Shown: in pieces, positions 29,948 to 38,522 of the stretch | Numbering within the stretch: position 1 is the first letter of the stretch | Layout: each line of letters begins with the position of its first letter | NCBI RefSeq assembly: GCF_018413605.1 | Contig: NZ_JAHCDN010000001.1 | Coordinates: 744,001-808,000, forward strand | Source: Variovorax sp. PCZ-1 | GTDB taxonomy: Bacteria > Pseudomonadota > Gammaproteobacteria > Burkholderiales > Burkholderiaceae_C | Reading direction: 5' to 3' | Length of the DNA: 64,000 nt | Notes under the pieces: generated by a model | Told to the model about the DNA's origin: nothing | Databases searched by the model: none | Seen by the model: only the letters and a program-made list of their open reading frames with translations | Made by a program: the position numbers and the translations under genes

Positions 29948-30634
29948 ATGCCTCTGATTGAAGCGCGAGAGCTCGTTAAAACCTACACCATGGGTGACCA
30001 AACCGTGCATGCACTGCGCGGTGTGTCGCTCGATATTGCTGAGGGTGAGTTTGTCGCCATCATGGGTGCATCGGGCTCGGGAAAATCCACGCTCATGAAT
30101 ATTTTGGGCTGCCTCGATTTGCCTACCGCCGGTGAATACCGTCTCGCTGGTGAGAGCGTGGAAGGCATGCAGGGCGATCAACTCGCCTCTATCCGCAATC
30201 GCCGCATTGGTTTCGTCTTCCAGCAATTCAATTTGCTTCCGCGCACCAGTGCTCTGGAAAATGTTGAGTTGCCCATGGTCTATGCCGGCATCAAAAGCGA
30301 AGAGCGACACAACAAAGCGAAAGCTGCGCTCGCACGCGTAGGCCTCGGTGCACGCATGGATCACACGCCTGCCGAGCTCTCAGGTGGCCAGCAGCAGCGC
30401 GTGGCGATTGCGCGCGCTTTGGTCAACAATCCTCAGCTGATCTTGGCCGATGAACCCACTGGCGCGCTCGATAGCCAAACCAGCGAAGACATCATGAAGC
30501 TGCTGACTGAGCTCAATCAGCAAGGCATGACCGTGGTGCTCGTCACGCATGAGCATGATGTGGCCGCTTGGGCGAGAAGGCGCATCGTGTTTCGTGATGG
30601 GCAGATGGTGGAAGATGTTGTGCAAACTGCTTGA
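29948..30634 (+). CDS. MacB/LolD-type ABC transporter ATP-binding protein
   Basis: The 228-residue ATPase has Walker A GASGSGKST near 38, signature LSGGQQQRVAIARA near 145, Walker B LILADEPTGALDS near 165 and switch His in VLVTHEHDVAAWA. It aligns with the N-terminal part of MacB, but the frame ends where MacB would continue into its FtsX-like membrane domain. No permease gene follows; the next gene is hemW. The transporter is therefore incomplete in this window, or its permease is encoded elsewhere. Confidence 0.92.
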   Translation: MPLIEARELVKTYTMGDQTVHALRGVSLDIAEGEFVAIMGASGSGKSTLMNILGCLDLPTAGEYRLAGESVEGMQGDQLASIRNRRIGFVFQQFNLLPRTSALENVELPMVYAGIKSEERHNKAKAALARVGLGARMDHTPAELSGGQQQRVAIARALVNNPQLILADEPTGALDSQTSEDIMKLLTELNQQGMTVVLVTHEHDVAAWARRRIVFRDGQMVEDVVQTA

Positions 30635-30654
30635 TCTGGCTGGATCGGGGACAA

Positions 30655-30763
30655 TAGAACACAAAAGACGCAAAAGTCCGCAATAAACGCAGAAATAAAA
30701 CAGATAACAATGACAGCAGCTTGTTTTTGCGTATTCTGCGCATTTCTGCGACTTTTGCGTTCT
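30655..30763. repeat. long GCAAAAG-rich inverted repeat, copy A
   Basis: Imperfect arms at about 30655-30702 and 30722-30763, built of GCAAAAG/CTTTTGC units, flank a short loop. It is similar in sequence to the hairpin at 44216-44324. It fills the gap between the ATPase gene and hemW. Confidence 0.7.
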
Positions 30764-30786
30764 CTTCTGTCCGCTCCAATACACAC

Positions 30787-31995
30787 ATGCAAGACATTCA
30801 ACACTACATGCGCGAAGGCACACTACGCCTATCCAGCCTGCCGCCGCTTTCACTCTACATTCATTTGCCATGGTGCTTGAAGAAATGCCCTTATTGCGAT
30901 TTCAACTCGCATGAGGTCTCCGGTGGTGCAGGTTTGCAGCAAGATGTGGAGCAGCGCTACCTTCAAGCACTGATCGCGGATTTGGAGATGAGCCTGCCCT
31001 TGATTTGGGGGCGCACAGTTCACAGCATCTTTATTGGCGGCGGCACACCGAGTTTGTTTTCTCCCGAGAGTATTGATCAACTCTTGGTCGCTGTGCGCGC
31101 GCGCCTGCGGTTGGAGGCAGGTTGCGAGATCACGTTGGAGGCTAACCCCGGTACGTTTGAAAAAGACCGTTTCAAAGCGTTCAGACAAGCTGGAGTCACG
31201 CGTCTATCCATTGGTGTGCAAAGCTTCAACGATGCACATTTGAAAGTCTTAGGCCGTGTGCACAACAGCGCTCAAGCGCATGCAGCGATTGAAGAAGCAG
31301 CCATGAATTTTGAGGCTTTTAATATCGACGTGATGTATGCCTTGCCCGGCCAGACACTCGCGCAATGCGAGCAAGATATTCAAACAGCCCTGAGTTTTAA
31401 ACCACCGCACATCAGCATCTATCACCTCACGATAGAGCCCAACACTTATTTCGCCAAGTTCACGCCGAAGAATCTGCCTGTGGATGATGATGCGTATGAC
31501 ATGCTCGACCGCATCACAGAGTTGACTGCTGCTCAAGGCCTAGAGCGCTACGAAATCAGCGCCTTCGCCAAGCCGCACAAACGCTGTCTGCATAACACCA
31601 ACTACTGGCAATTCGGCGACTACCTCGGCATCGGAGCAGGTGCTCACGGCAAACTGAGCTTTGTCCATCGCGTCGTACGCCAAGTGAAGGCGCGTGAACC
31701 CAAGCTGTATATGGACAAGGCTTTATCGAGCAATCCGTGGGACTGCATGGTGCAAGAAACAGAAGTCGCCCGAGCCGATTTGCCCTTCGAATTCATGCTC
31801 AACGCTTTGCGGCTCACAGGCGGTTTCGCCCTAGCGGATTTTTCAGAGCGAACGGGCCTATCCATCACATCCATCCAAAAACCACTCGAAGAAGCTGAAG
31901 CCAAAGGCTTGATTGAACGGGACTTCACCCACGTGCGCCCCACAACACGCGGCTTAGATTTTTTAAGCGATCTGCAAGCCCTGTTCCTCGCATAG
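30787..31995 (+). CDS. hemW: radical SAM heme chaperone HemW
   Basis: From ATG 30787 the product has 402 residues. An upstream TTG at 30721 lies inside the hairpin and is rejected. The radical SAM cluster motif is CLKKCPYCDF near residue 33; further motifs are FIGGGTPSL, EANPGTFEKDR and RLSIGVQSFND. The C-terminal HemN-like domain is complete. The pattern matches HemW, which inserts heme into target enzymes, rather than the coproporphyrinogen oxidase HemN. No ribosome-binding site is obvious in the hairpin right arm. Confidence 0.93.
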   Translation: MQDIQHYMREGTLRLSSLPPLSLYIHLPWCLKKCPYCDFNSHEVSGGAGLQQDVEQRYLQALIADLEMSLPLIWGRTVHSIFIGGGTPSLFSPESIDQLLVAVRARLRLEAGCEITLEANPGTFEKDRFKAFRQAGVTRLSIGVQSFNDAHLKVLGRVHNSAQAHAAIEEAAMNFEAFNIDVMYALPGQTLAQCEQDIQTALSFKPPHISIYHLTIEPNTYFAKFTPKNLPVDDDAYDMLDRITELTAAQGLERYEISAFAKPHKRCLHNTNYWQFGDYLGIGAGAHGKLSFVHRVVRQVKAREPKLYMDKALSSNPWDCMVQETEVARADLPFEFMLNALRLTGGFALADFSERTGLSITSIQKPLEEAEAKGLIERDFTHVRPTTRGLDFLSDLQALFLA

Positions 31996-32013
31996 TTTAA
32001 AATACAGCCCTTC

Positions 32014-32103
32014 GGAGGTTTGGGTGAGCGGTTTAAACCAGCAGTCTTGAAAACTGCCGGGGATGTGAGTCCCCCGTGAGTTCGAATCTCACAGCCTCCG
32101 CCA
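32014..32103 (+). tRNA. tRNA-Ser(UGA)
   Basis: A 90-base class II tRNA. The acceptor GGAGGTT pairs with AGCCTCC, then G and an encoded CCA. The anticodon loop CTTGAAA gives anticodon TGA, and the long variable arm CGGGGATGTGAGTCCCCCG is typical of tRNA-Ser. The T loop is TTCGAAT. Confidence 0.97.
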
Positions 32104-32113
32104 TATTGACACA

Positions 32114-32145
32114 AGCCCCACCGCAATCGCGTGGGGCTTTTTCAT
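32114..32145 (+). terminator. intrinsic terminator after tRNA-Ser
   Basis: AGCCCCAC and GTGGGGCT with a 9-base loop, followed by TTTTTC. Confidence 0.85.
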
Positions 32146-32158
32146 TTCAAGTGCAAAC

Positions 32159-32719
32159 ATGGCTCTCAAATCCACCATCTACAAAGCCAACATCCAGATC
32201 GCGGATATTGACCACAATTACTATGCAGATCATGCACTGACATTGGCTCGGCATCCTAGCGAGACGGATGAGCGCATGATGGTTCGTTTGGTGGCTTTTG
32301 CTTTGCAAGCGTACAAGTTACAAAGCCTGTGCAGCGGAGATGGCACATTGGCTTTTGGCGCAGGTTTGTCAGATCCCGATGAACCGGATGTGTGGCTCAA
32401 GGATTTCACGGGTGCAATTCGGCTCTGGGTGGAGGTGGGGCAACCGGAAGACAAGCCCATCATCAAAGCGTGTGGCAAATCAGACGAAGTGCATGTGTAT
32501 GCGTTTAACCATGCAGCGCATGTGTGGTGGAAAGGGATTCAGACCAAGCTGACGCGCCCCCAGAATTTGAGTGTGTATCAAGTGCCTACAGAAGCTGCGA
32601 AAGCACTGGAGGCTTTGGCCGAGCGCAGTATGAATGTGCAGGCGACGATTCAAGAGGGCGTGTTGTCGCTCAGCAGTGAAAAAGGCTCAGTGGATGTTGA
32701 GCCAGTAAAGTGGCTTTGA
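32159..32719 (+). CDS. yaeQ: YaeQ family protein
   Basis: The 186-residue protein matches YaeQ in length and motifs: MALKSTIYKANIQIADID at the start, LARHPSETDERMMVRLVAFA near 30, and LWVEVGQPEDKPIIKAC near 88. The family has a restriction-endonuclease-like fold; its biochemical role is not established. It is convergent with the asparaginase gene, with only 3 bases between the stops. Confidence 0.92.
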   Translation: MALKSTIYKANIQIADIDHNYYADHALTLARHPSETDERMMVRLVAFALQAYKLQSLCSGDGTLAFGAGLSDPDEPDVWLKDFTGAIRLWVEVGQPEDKPIIKACGKSDEVHVYAFNHAAHVWWKGIQTKLTRPQNLSVYQVPTEAAKALEALAERSMNVQATIQEGVLSLSSEKGSVDVEPVKWL

Positions 32720-32722
32720 TTT

Positions 32723-33721
32723 TTAGAGCGTGAAGACGGCGCGTATCTCACCTGTTTGGATTCCGCGCACATTCAGCAAGGGCTGGGGTGCCCAAGCTTT
32801 CAGAGCCTCACGCTGTTGCGCATCAAGCCAGCCTACTTGATCCATGGCGATGACTGCAGCTGCATACAACGCAGGCATGTTACCGCTGATCATTTTGATG
32901 GCGATAGCCTCGCGTCTGGAAATGCTGGCGATGACTTGCACGCCATCAGCACCGATTTTGGTGATCCAGTCGCCTCGGCCTGCTTGGGTGAATGCGAGGT
33001 CGTTGCGGGCAGTACCGGAGATCATTTCTGGGTGAGCAACGAAAGCGTCGCGCAGTATTGAGAAAGACTCGCCAAGTTCGCTATCAGCTTCCCCGCTTGC
33101 GAGTCGAGCAAAGCCGTAGGCTAAGTTGTGCAAGGGCATCGCGTAGTTGGGGGCTGAGCAGCCGTCTGTGCCAGCGATGAGTTGCGTGGTATCGGCCTTG
33201 GTTGCTTGCATCACGCTTTTGAAGATGGCTTGCTGCAATGGATGTTCGGGTGCGAGGTAATTGCTCAGGCTGTGACCATGCTGCACGCAATAACCCAAGA
33301 AGCCTGTATGTTTGCCGCTGCAATTGTTATGGCGCTCGTCAAACTGCAAGCCTTCAGGCGCACCCAAGCCGCCGTAGCTGAAACGCAGCGGCACATGGCA
33401 GCCGCACAGCAAGGCTTTGGTGGGCTGGCCGACTTTGCGCAGCATCTCATCGACCTGCGCAACATGCATGTCTTCGCCATTGTGACTGGCGCAGAGAAGG
33501 GCGGTTTGTTTCTGATCGAAGCCGAAGTGTTTTAAGCCACCGCCTTGTAAAAAGGGCAGAGCCTGAAACGGCTTGATGGTGGAGCGCGTGAAACTCAAGG
33601 CTTGCGCATCACCTGCATTGCGTAGCAATAGGCCTTGTGCATTGACCACAGCAATCGCACCTGAATGCACGATCTCTGATAAGTCGCCGCGTGTGTATTC
33701 AATGAGTGGTATGAATTTCAT
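32723..33721 (-). CDS. L-asparaginase II family protein
   Basis: The 332-residue protein belongs to the asparaginase family typified by the thermolabile rhizobial enzyme. It shows the conserved SFTRSTIKPFQALPFLQGG, ASHNGEDMHV, NNCSGKHTGFLGYC and GTDGCSAPNYAMPL motifs, with paired Ser-Lys and Cys residues. It hydrolyses asparagine to aspartate and ammonia in the cytoplasm, which suits its place beside urease nitrogen genes. The ATG abuts repeat copy R9, which separates it from ureG. Confidence 0.9.
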   Translation of the reverse strand: MKFIPLIEYTRGDLSEIVHSGAIAVVNAQGLLLRNAGDAQALSFTRSTIKPFQALPFLQGGGLKHFGFDQKQTALLCASHNGEDMHVAQVDEMLRKVGQPTKALLCGCHVPLRFSYGGLGAPEGLQFDERHNNCSGKHTGFLGYCVQHGHSLSNYLAPEHPLQQAIFKSVMQATKADTTQLIAGTDGCSAPNYAMPLHNLAYGFARLASGEADSELGESFSILRDAFVAHPEMISGTARNDLAFTQAGRGDWITKIGADGVQVIASISRREAIAIKMISGNMPALYAAAVIAMDQVGWLDAQQREALKAWAPQPLLNVRGIQTGEIRAVFTL

Positions 33722-33748
33722 AGCATTCAGCGCAGATTTTATGCCGGC
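33720..33748 (-). repeat. dispersed 42-base element, copy R9 (supplies ureG stop)
   Basis: Short copy whose GCCGGCATAA end encodes the last residues (Pro-Ala) and the stop codon of ureG at 33739-33748, while its other end touches the asparaginase ATG. Confidence 0.82.
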
Positions 33749-34389
33749 AACATGCCTTTTTTCACTATATATTGCACCACAGAGTCAACACCGCTCAGAG
33801 TTTTGAGATTCGTCATCACATAAGGGCGATTTTCTGAGGGGCGCATTCGCTTGGTGTCCGCTTCCATCACATCCAAGTTCGCGCCAACGTGCGGTGCGAG
33901 ATCGGTTTTGTTGATGACGAAGAGATCGCTCTTGGTGATGCCGGGGCCGCCTTTGCGCGGGATTTTTTCACCGGCAGCGACATCGATCACATAAATGGTG
34001 AGATCGCTGAGTTCAGGGCTGAAGGTCGCAGCAAGGTTATCACCACCGCTTTCTACGAAGACGATATCCGCATTGGGAAATTGCTCCAGCATGCGGTCAA
34101 TCGCTTCGAGGTTAATAGAAGCATCTTCCCGAATCGCAGTGTGTGGGCAGCCGCCGGTCTCTACACCCATGATGCGCTCGGCTGGCAGCGCGCCGCTCAC
34201 CGTGAGGATGCGCTGATCTTCCTTGGTGTAAATGTCATTCGTGATCGCCACCAGATCGTATTTCTCACGCATGGATTTGCAGAGCATTTCCAAGAGCGTC
34301 GTTTTGCCCGAGCCCACCGGGCCACCAATGCCGACGCGCAGGGGAGGGAGTTTCTTGGTGCGGTTTTTGATGTGGTGAAGAGTTGACAT
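33739..34389 (-). CDS. ureG: urease accessory GTPase UreG
   Basis: The product has 216 residues from the ATG at 34389 (a TTG two codons earlier is less likely). The P-loop is [13 protein letters not shown] near 20; further motifs are [11 protein letters not shown], the metal-binding CPH of [31 protein letters not shown], and the guanine-specificity NKTD. UreG hydrolyses GTP to drive nickel insertion into urease with UreD, UreF and UreE. It ends the ureABCEFG operon on the minus strand. The last two residues and stop come from repeat R9. Confidence 0.96.
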   Translation of the reverse strand: MSTLHHIKNRTKKLPPLRVGIGGPVGSGKTTLLEMLCKSMREKYDLVAITNDIYTKEDQRILTVSGALPAERIMGVETGGCPHTAIREDASINLEAIDRMLEQFPNADIVFVESGGDNLAATFSPELSDLTIYVIDVAAGEKIPRKGGPGITKSDLFVINKTDLAPHVGANLDVMEADTKRMRPSENRPYVMTNLKTLSGVDSVVQYIVKKGMLPA

Positions 34390-34403
34390 GGTCAAAGAAC
34401 AGT

Positions 34404-35108
34404 TTACGAGCGAAAGAGCCGGGAGTATTGTGTCTCATGCTGCGCTGAAAGAATAGCCAGCATGGGCGTGAAGGCTTGGCGTTCGCCGTCTGGTAATTGC
34501 AGCGCGATCTCCACTGCTGACGGTATCTCAGTAGCCAATTGCTGCAAGATGCGCTGCCCGGCGGTTTGGCCGAGCGGCACAGCTTTGATGGCGGCTTGCA
34601 CCATGTTTTCTGCCCAACCAAAGGTGAAAGTTAAAGCGATATCTCGTGCGCTGGCCTGTGTGCGCGTGGCTGCGAGAGCGAAGGCTACTGCGTAGCTCGG
34701 CACTTGATCACCTAACCACTGTGTCACATCCAGTTCCGGCGCTTGGGCTTTGAGCCACTCGACCAAAGAGCGCCCCATTTGCTCTGTTTGAAGCCTTAGC
34801 TCATGCGTTTCACGAGTTTGCAGCACCCAGGCATTCAGCTCTTGCACGCGCTGCGCATCATCTCGCCGTATCGCAGCTACGGCTTTGCACAGCGCTGCGA
34901 GATCGCCACGTGCCAAGCTGATGTGCAGTTGGTCTTGTAGCCAGTTTGCTATGGAATCAGGAGCTATTCGCGCAGATTCTATGCCGGCTTCTAGGCCTTC
35001 AGAGTATGAAAAACCGCCGATAGGTAATGCAGGCGAGGCCAGCCACATGAGTTGTAGCAAGCTGCTGGCGGGCAGCGCGGCGGGCTGCGAATCAAAGATG
35101 CGGCGCAT
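34404..35108 (-). CDS. ureF: urease accessory protein UreF
   Basis: The 234-residue protein shows the UreF pattern [20 protein letters not shown]-like near residue 20 and a helical body. Residues 41-55 ([15 protein letters not shown]) are encoded by repeat copy R10. Compared with known UreF proteins, the segment appears to take the place of ordinary sequence without adding length. UreF links UreD to UreG in the activation complex and gates its GTPase. It lies 14 bases upstream of ureG. Confidence 0.93.
   Translation of the reverse strand: MRRIFDSQPAALPASSLLQLMWLASPALPIGGFSYSEGLEAGIESARIAPDSIANWLQDQLHISLARGDLAALCKAVAAIRRDDAQRVQELNAWVLQTRETHELRLQTEQMGRSLVEWLKAQAPELDVTQWLGDQVPSYAVAFALAATRTQASARDIALTFTFGWAENMVQAAIKAVPLGQTAGQRILQQLATEIPSAVEIALQLPDGERQAFTPMLAILSAQHETQYSRLFRS
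34946..34988 (-). repeat. dispersed 42-base element, copy R10 (in frame, ureF)
   Basis: Same direction as the gene, read as AGIESARIA in the same frame as R5 and R16. Confidence 0.82.
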
Positions 35109-35121
35109 GGATCAAAGCAGA

Positions 35122-35760
35122 TCAGTGCGAATGACCGTGATTGCAATCGGGGCCGTGAACATGCGGCTTGGTTGCTGCGACTGCAATCGGAATGGCGCTG
35201 AGTTTCGAGCTGGCGGGTGCAGGCGCATGTGTGTGGCCGTGCGCATGATCGTGCGTGTGCTCATGCCCATGATCATGGCCGCCATGGCCATGTGAATGCG
35301 ATCCATGCGATGAATACGCGCCGCTCTCAGGCTCAAACGATTCCGTCACCTCATTCACAATCAAATGCATCGCACGTAGCATCTCAGCGAGCACATGATC
35401 AGGCTCAATCTTCAAATGATCAGGTTTGAGTTCAATCGGCACATGCCGGTTGCCCAAGTGATACGCCGCGCGAATCAAATCAAAGGGCGTGCCATGTGCT
35501 GTGCAATGCGTGATACGAAGCACAGGTTGGCCTGCCGCGATCACGCGCACCAGCGAGCCATCCTCCGCTACGAGCACATCACCACCGCGTACGACGACAC
35601 CACGCGGTAAAAACACACCGAGTTGCCTGCCAGAAGAATCCGTGCAATCAAAGCGACTCTTCTGCCGCACATCCCAATCGAGTTCTACAGTATGAGCGCG
35701 TTTGAGTAAAACGGAAGCGAGCCCCGCGCCTTGGGGCATGAGTTTGGAAGCTGTGATCAT
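35122..35760 (-). CDS. ureE: urease accessory nickel metallochaperone UreE
   Basis: The 212-residue protein has the UreE N-terminal domain (RGVVVRGGDVLVAEDG, then the conserved HCTAHGTPFDLIRAAYHLGN region) and a long C-terminal tail very rich in His (about 25 His in the last 60 residues, HSHGHGGHDHGHEHTHDH), which binds nickel. It is longer than E. coli-type UreE because of this tail. It delivers nickel to UreG. It lies 2 bases after ureC. Confidence 0.95.
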   Translation of the reverse strand: MITASKLMPQGAGLASVLLKRAHTVELDWDVRQKSRFDCTDSSGRQLGVFLPRGVVVRGGDVLVAEDGSLVRVIAAGQPVLRITHCTAHGTPFDLIRAAYHLGNRHVPIELKPDHLKIEPDHVLAEMLRAMHLIVNEVTESFEPESGAYSSHGSHSHGHGGHDHGHEHTHDHAHGHTHAPAPASSKLSAIPIAVAATKPHVHGPDCNHGHSH

Positions 35761-35762
35761 GA

Positions 35763-37481
35763 TTAGAAAAGAAAATAGCGCTGCGCCATCGGCAGGCTCT
35801 TGGCGGGCTCACACGTGAGAAGCTGGCCATCAGCGCGGACTTGGTAAGTTTGCGCGTCGATTTCCATTTTGGGCGTGTAGCCATTGTGGATCATGTGCTG
35901 CTTGCGCACAGTGCGAATATTTTTCGAGATGGCAATTTGCTTTTGCAGGCCGAAGCGCTCGGGAATGCCGCCGGCAATCGCAAGCTGGGGCAAGAAGGTG
36001 AGGCTGCTTTTGTGCAGGTTGCGGCCAAAGCTGGCAAACATGGGGCGGTAGTGCACGGGCTGGGGCGTGGGGATGCTGGCATTCGGGTCACCCATCGCGG
36101 CCATCGCAATGCTTCCGCCTTTGAGGATCACGGCGGGTTTGATACCAAAGAAGGCAGGCTTCCAGATCACGATGTCTGCCCACTTGCCTTCTTCCAAGCT
36201 TCCCACTTCGTGACTGATGCCGTGAGCTATGGCTGGGTTGATGCAGAGCTTAGCGATGTAGCGCTTGGCTCTGGCGTTGTCATTGCGGTCAGTGTCACCG
36301 GGCAACTTACCGCGCTGTTGCTTCATCTTGTGGGCGGTTTGCCAGCAGCGGATGATGACTTCGCCAACTCTGCCCATGGCTTGTGAATCAGAGGAGAACA
36401 TGCTGATCGCGCCGAGGTCGTGCAGGATGTCTTCTGCAGCGATGGTTTCTTTACGGATGCGGCTTTCTGCGAAGGCCAAATCTTCTGCAATCGAAGCATC
36501 CAAATGATGGCAGACCATGAGCATGTCCACATGCTCGTCGAGCGTGTTGATCGTGTAAGGCCGCGTGGGATTGGTGGAGCTGGGCAGCACATTGCTCTCG
36601 CCCACCACTTTCAAAATATCGGGCGCGTGGCCACCGCCTGCGCCTTCGGTGTGGAAGCTGTGGATGGTGCGACCTTTGAAGGCGGCGATGGTGTCTTCCA
36701 CGAAGCCGGATTCGTTGAGCGTGTCAGTGTGAATCGCCACTTGCGTATCGGTCTCTTCGGCGATGTCGAGGCAATTGGAAATGGCGGCGGGTGTCGTGCC
36801 CCAGTCTTCATGCAGCTTCAAGCCAATCGCGCCAGCGGAGATTTGCTCGCGCAGGGGTGCGGGCTGCGAGGCATTGCCTTTGCCGAGGAAGCCAAGGTTC
36901 ATGGGGAAGGCATCTGCGGCTTGCAGCATGCGCTCCATGTGCCAAGGGCCGGGTGTGCAGGTGGTGGCGAAGGTGCCGGTGGCCGGGCCTGTGCCGCCGC
37001 CGATCATGGTGGTGATGCCGCTGGCCAAGGCTTCTTCGATCTGCTGTGGGCAAATGAAATGGATGTGCGTGTCGATGCCGCCGGGCGTGACGATATTGCC
37101 TTCGCAGCTGATGATTTCTGTGCCGGGACCGATGATGATGTCGATGCTAGGTTGAGTGTCTGGGTTTCCAGCTTTACCGATTTTGACGATGCGGCCGTCT
37201 TTGAGTCCAATGTCGGCTTTGACGATGCCCCAGTGATCGACGATGAGGGCGTTGGTTAAAACAGTATCAACAGCTCCTTCTGCTCTCGTTCTTTGCGACT
37301 GCGCCATACCATCACGAATGGTTTTGCCACCACCGAACTTTACTTCTTCGCCGTAGCCGCCGGCTTGCAAAGTGAAGTCTTTTTCTACTTCGATGATGAG
37401 ATCGGTATCAGCGAGACGCACGCGATCACCAACTGTAGGGCCGAAGATTTCTGCGTAGGCGCGGTTTTGTATCGTGGCCAT
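35763..37481 (-). CDS. ureC: urease alpha subunit UreC
   Basis: The 572-residue catalytic subunit hydrolyses urea to ammonia and carbamate. Nickel ligands and active-site residues are visible: THIHF near 137, the carbamylated Lys in [12 protein letters not shown] near 219, [25 protein letters not shown], the catalytic His in MVCHHLD (the mobile flap) and the Asp in [10 protein letters not shown]. All key residues are present. It is separated from ureB by 2 bases. Confidence 0.98.
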   Translation of the reverse strand: MATIQNRAYAEIFGPTVGDRVRLADTDLIIEVEKDFTLQAGGYGEEVKFGGGKTIRDGMAQSQRTRAEGAVDTVLTNALIVDHWGIVKADIGLKDGRIVKIGKAGNPDTQPSIDIIIGPGTEIISCEGNIVTPGGIDTHIHFICPQQIEEALASGITTMIGGGTGPATGTFATTCTPGPWHMERMLQAADAFPMNLGFLGKGNASQPAPLREQISAGAIGLKLHEDWGTTPAAISNCLDIAEETDTQVAIHTDTLNESGFVEDTIAAFKGRTIHSFHTEGAGGGHAPDILKVVGESNVLPSSTNPTRPYTINTLDEHVDMLMVCHHLDASIAEDLAFAESRIRKETIAAEDILHDLGAISMFSSDSQAMGRVGEVIIRCWQTAHKMKQQRGKLPGDTDRNDNARAKRYIAKLCINPAIAHGISHEVGSLEEGKWADIVIWKPAFFGIKPAVILKGGSIAMAAMGDPNASIPTPQPVHYRPMFASFGRNLHKSSLTFLPQLAIAGGIPERFGLQKQIAISKNIRTVRKQHMIHNGYTPKMEIDAQTYQVRADGQLLTCEPAKSLPMAQRYFLF

Positions 37482-37483
37482 GC

Positions 37484-37789
37484 TTAGAGCGCTCCCTGCA
37501 CTTGGGCATTAAAGCCGTAGACTTTTCTATCGCCTGAGTAGTCAACAAGCTCCACCGTGCGCTGCTGGCCGGGCTCAAAGCGCACAGCCAAGCCCGAAGC
37601 AATGTTCAGCCGCATGCCGCGAGCAGCAGCGCGATCAAAGCTCAGCGAAGTATTGGTTTCTGCAAAGTGGTAATGCGAGCCCACTTGAATGGGGCGATCA
37701 CCTGCGTTTTTCACCACGAGCGTGATGGCGCGGCGGCCTAAGTTGAGCGCATGCTCGCCTTCATCAATCAACAATTCACCTGGTGTCAT
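37484..37789 (-). CDS. ureB: urease beta subunit UreB
   Basis: The 101-residue subunit begins [18 protein letters not shown] and has the [11 protein letters not shown] motif near 38, in line with UreB of three-subunit bacterial ureases. A GAGG site lies in the end of the small gene upstream. It forms a trimer with UreA and UreC. Confidence 0.97.
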   Translation of the reverse strand: MTPGELLIDEGEHALNLGRRAITLVVKNAGDRPIQVGSHYHFAETNTSLSFDRAAARGMRLNIASGLAVRFEPGQQRTVELVDYSGDRKVYGFNAQVQGAL

Positions 37790-37796
37790 GGCTGCC

Positions 37797-37973
37797 TCAC
37801 TTGCGCGAGAGCCATACGGCTACAGCGATGAGTACGCCAAGTGCTGCAAGAGAAGCCACGTCACTCGCATGCCAATGTGAGCCTATAAAGCCGTGCCCTT
37901 CATGAGAAAAAGCACTAGTCGCCGGCAAGAATACTGCGCAAGCAGCTATCGATTTAATAGTAATGGATGTCAT
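37797..37973 (-). CDS. 58-residue secreted/membrane small protein within the urease operon
   Basis: Hand translation gives a complete frame from ATG 37973 to TGA 37797. An N-terminal hydrophobic signal-like segment ([14 protein letters not shown]) is followed by a His-rich stretch ([13 protein letters not shown]) and a hydrophobic C-terminal helix ([17 protein letters not shown]). It lies 17 bases after ureA and 7 before ureB, so it is surely cotranscribed. The His cluster facing the periplasm suggests nickel handling. Its signal segment is encoded by repeat copy R11. It is too short for common ORF cut-offs and easily missed. Confidence 0.75.
   Translation of the reverse strand: MTSITIKSIAACAVFLPATSAFSHEGHGFIGSHWHASDVASLAALGVLIAVAVWLSRK
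37920..37964 (+). repeat. dispersed 42-base element, copy R11 (encodes signal segment of the small urease-operon protein)
   Basis: Opposite in direction to the gene. It is read as [14 protein letters not shown], the same antisense frame as R6, R8 and R12. Confidence 0.85.
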
Positions 37974-37990
37974 GACAGGTTCTCAGAAAA

Positions 37991-38293
37991 TTATTGAATA
38001 GGTTGGTGCACGGTCACCAGCTTCGTGCCATCAGGAAAGGTGGCTTCGATTTGGATATCAGGAATCATCTCTGCAATGCCGTCCATCACATCGGCTTTCG
38101 TGAGCACATTGCGCCCTTCGCTCATGAGCTGCGCCACCGTTTTTCCGTCTCGCGCACCTTCCATCACAGCAGCGCTGATGAAAGCAATGGCTTCGGGGTA
38201 ATTGAGCTTCAAGCCACGGGCTTTGCGGCGCTCGGCCAGCAAGGCGGCGGTGAAGATGAGGAGTTTGTCTTTTTCGCGAGGGGTGAGTTCCAT
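37991..38293 (-). CDS. ureA: urease gamma subunit UreA
   Basis: From ATG 38293 the product has exactly 100 residues, the family length, although the frame stays open far upstream. It starts [20 protein letters not shown] and ends with LVTVHQPIQ; the conserved [20 protein letters not shown] is present. It is the first gene of the urease operon and diverges from urtA, with 229 bases between them. Confidence 0.97.
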   Translation of the reverse strand: MELTPREKDKLLIFTAALLAERRKARGLKLNYPEAIAFISAAVMEGARDGKTVAQLMSEGRNVLTKADVMDGIAEMIPDIQIEATFPDGTKLVTVHQPIQ

Positions 38294-38456
38294 AGCTTCT
38301 CGTTGAATGTTTGTCTGCGATTGTGGTGCAAAAAGTATGCCTTGTGAACTGTGCTGTTCGTAATTGGTGCATGCACGATTTTGAAACTTTGTGCACTTCA
38401 ATCCCTGGATTGGTGCGTCAGTAGTTCTTTTTGGTGATGTCTGCTTGGTTTTGAGT

Positions 38457-38472
38457 TGGCACAAGCCTTGCA
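38457..38472 (+). promoter_or_regulatory. sigma-54 promoter of urtABCDE
   Basis: TGGCAC-N5-TTGCA matches the -24/-12 consensus of RpoN promoters exactly and lies 50 bases before the urtA ATG. Upstream GGTGC and TGCAC half-sites (around 38360-38420) look like NtrC-type enhancer motifs, though no perfect 17-base NtrC site is seen. Nitrogen-limitation control is therefore expected. Confidence 0.75.
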
Positions 38473-38479
38473 ATTGTTG

Positions 38480-38501
38480 TGGTGGACATTTCAATCCACC
38501 A
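38480..38501 (+). promoter_or_regulatory. leader hairpin before urtA
   Basis: TGGTGGA and TCCACCA form a perfect 7-base stem with an 8-base loop, around the expected transcription start of the sigma-54 promoter. It may stabilise the 5' end of the message. Confidence 0.4.
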
Positions 38502-38522
38502 TTTATAACTGGAGAAGCATCA

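Noticed and set aside
29390-30364. A 324-codon minus-strand frame opposite the macA-like and ATPase genes
   Set aside because: It crosses the junction of two recognised genes on the other strand, has Cys- and His-rich shadow composition and no domain.
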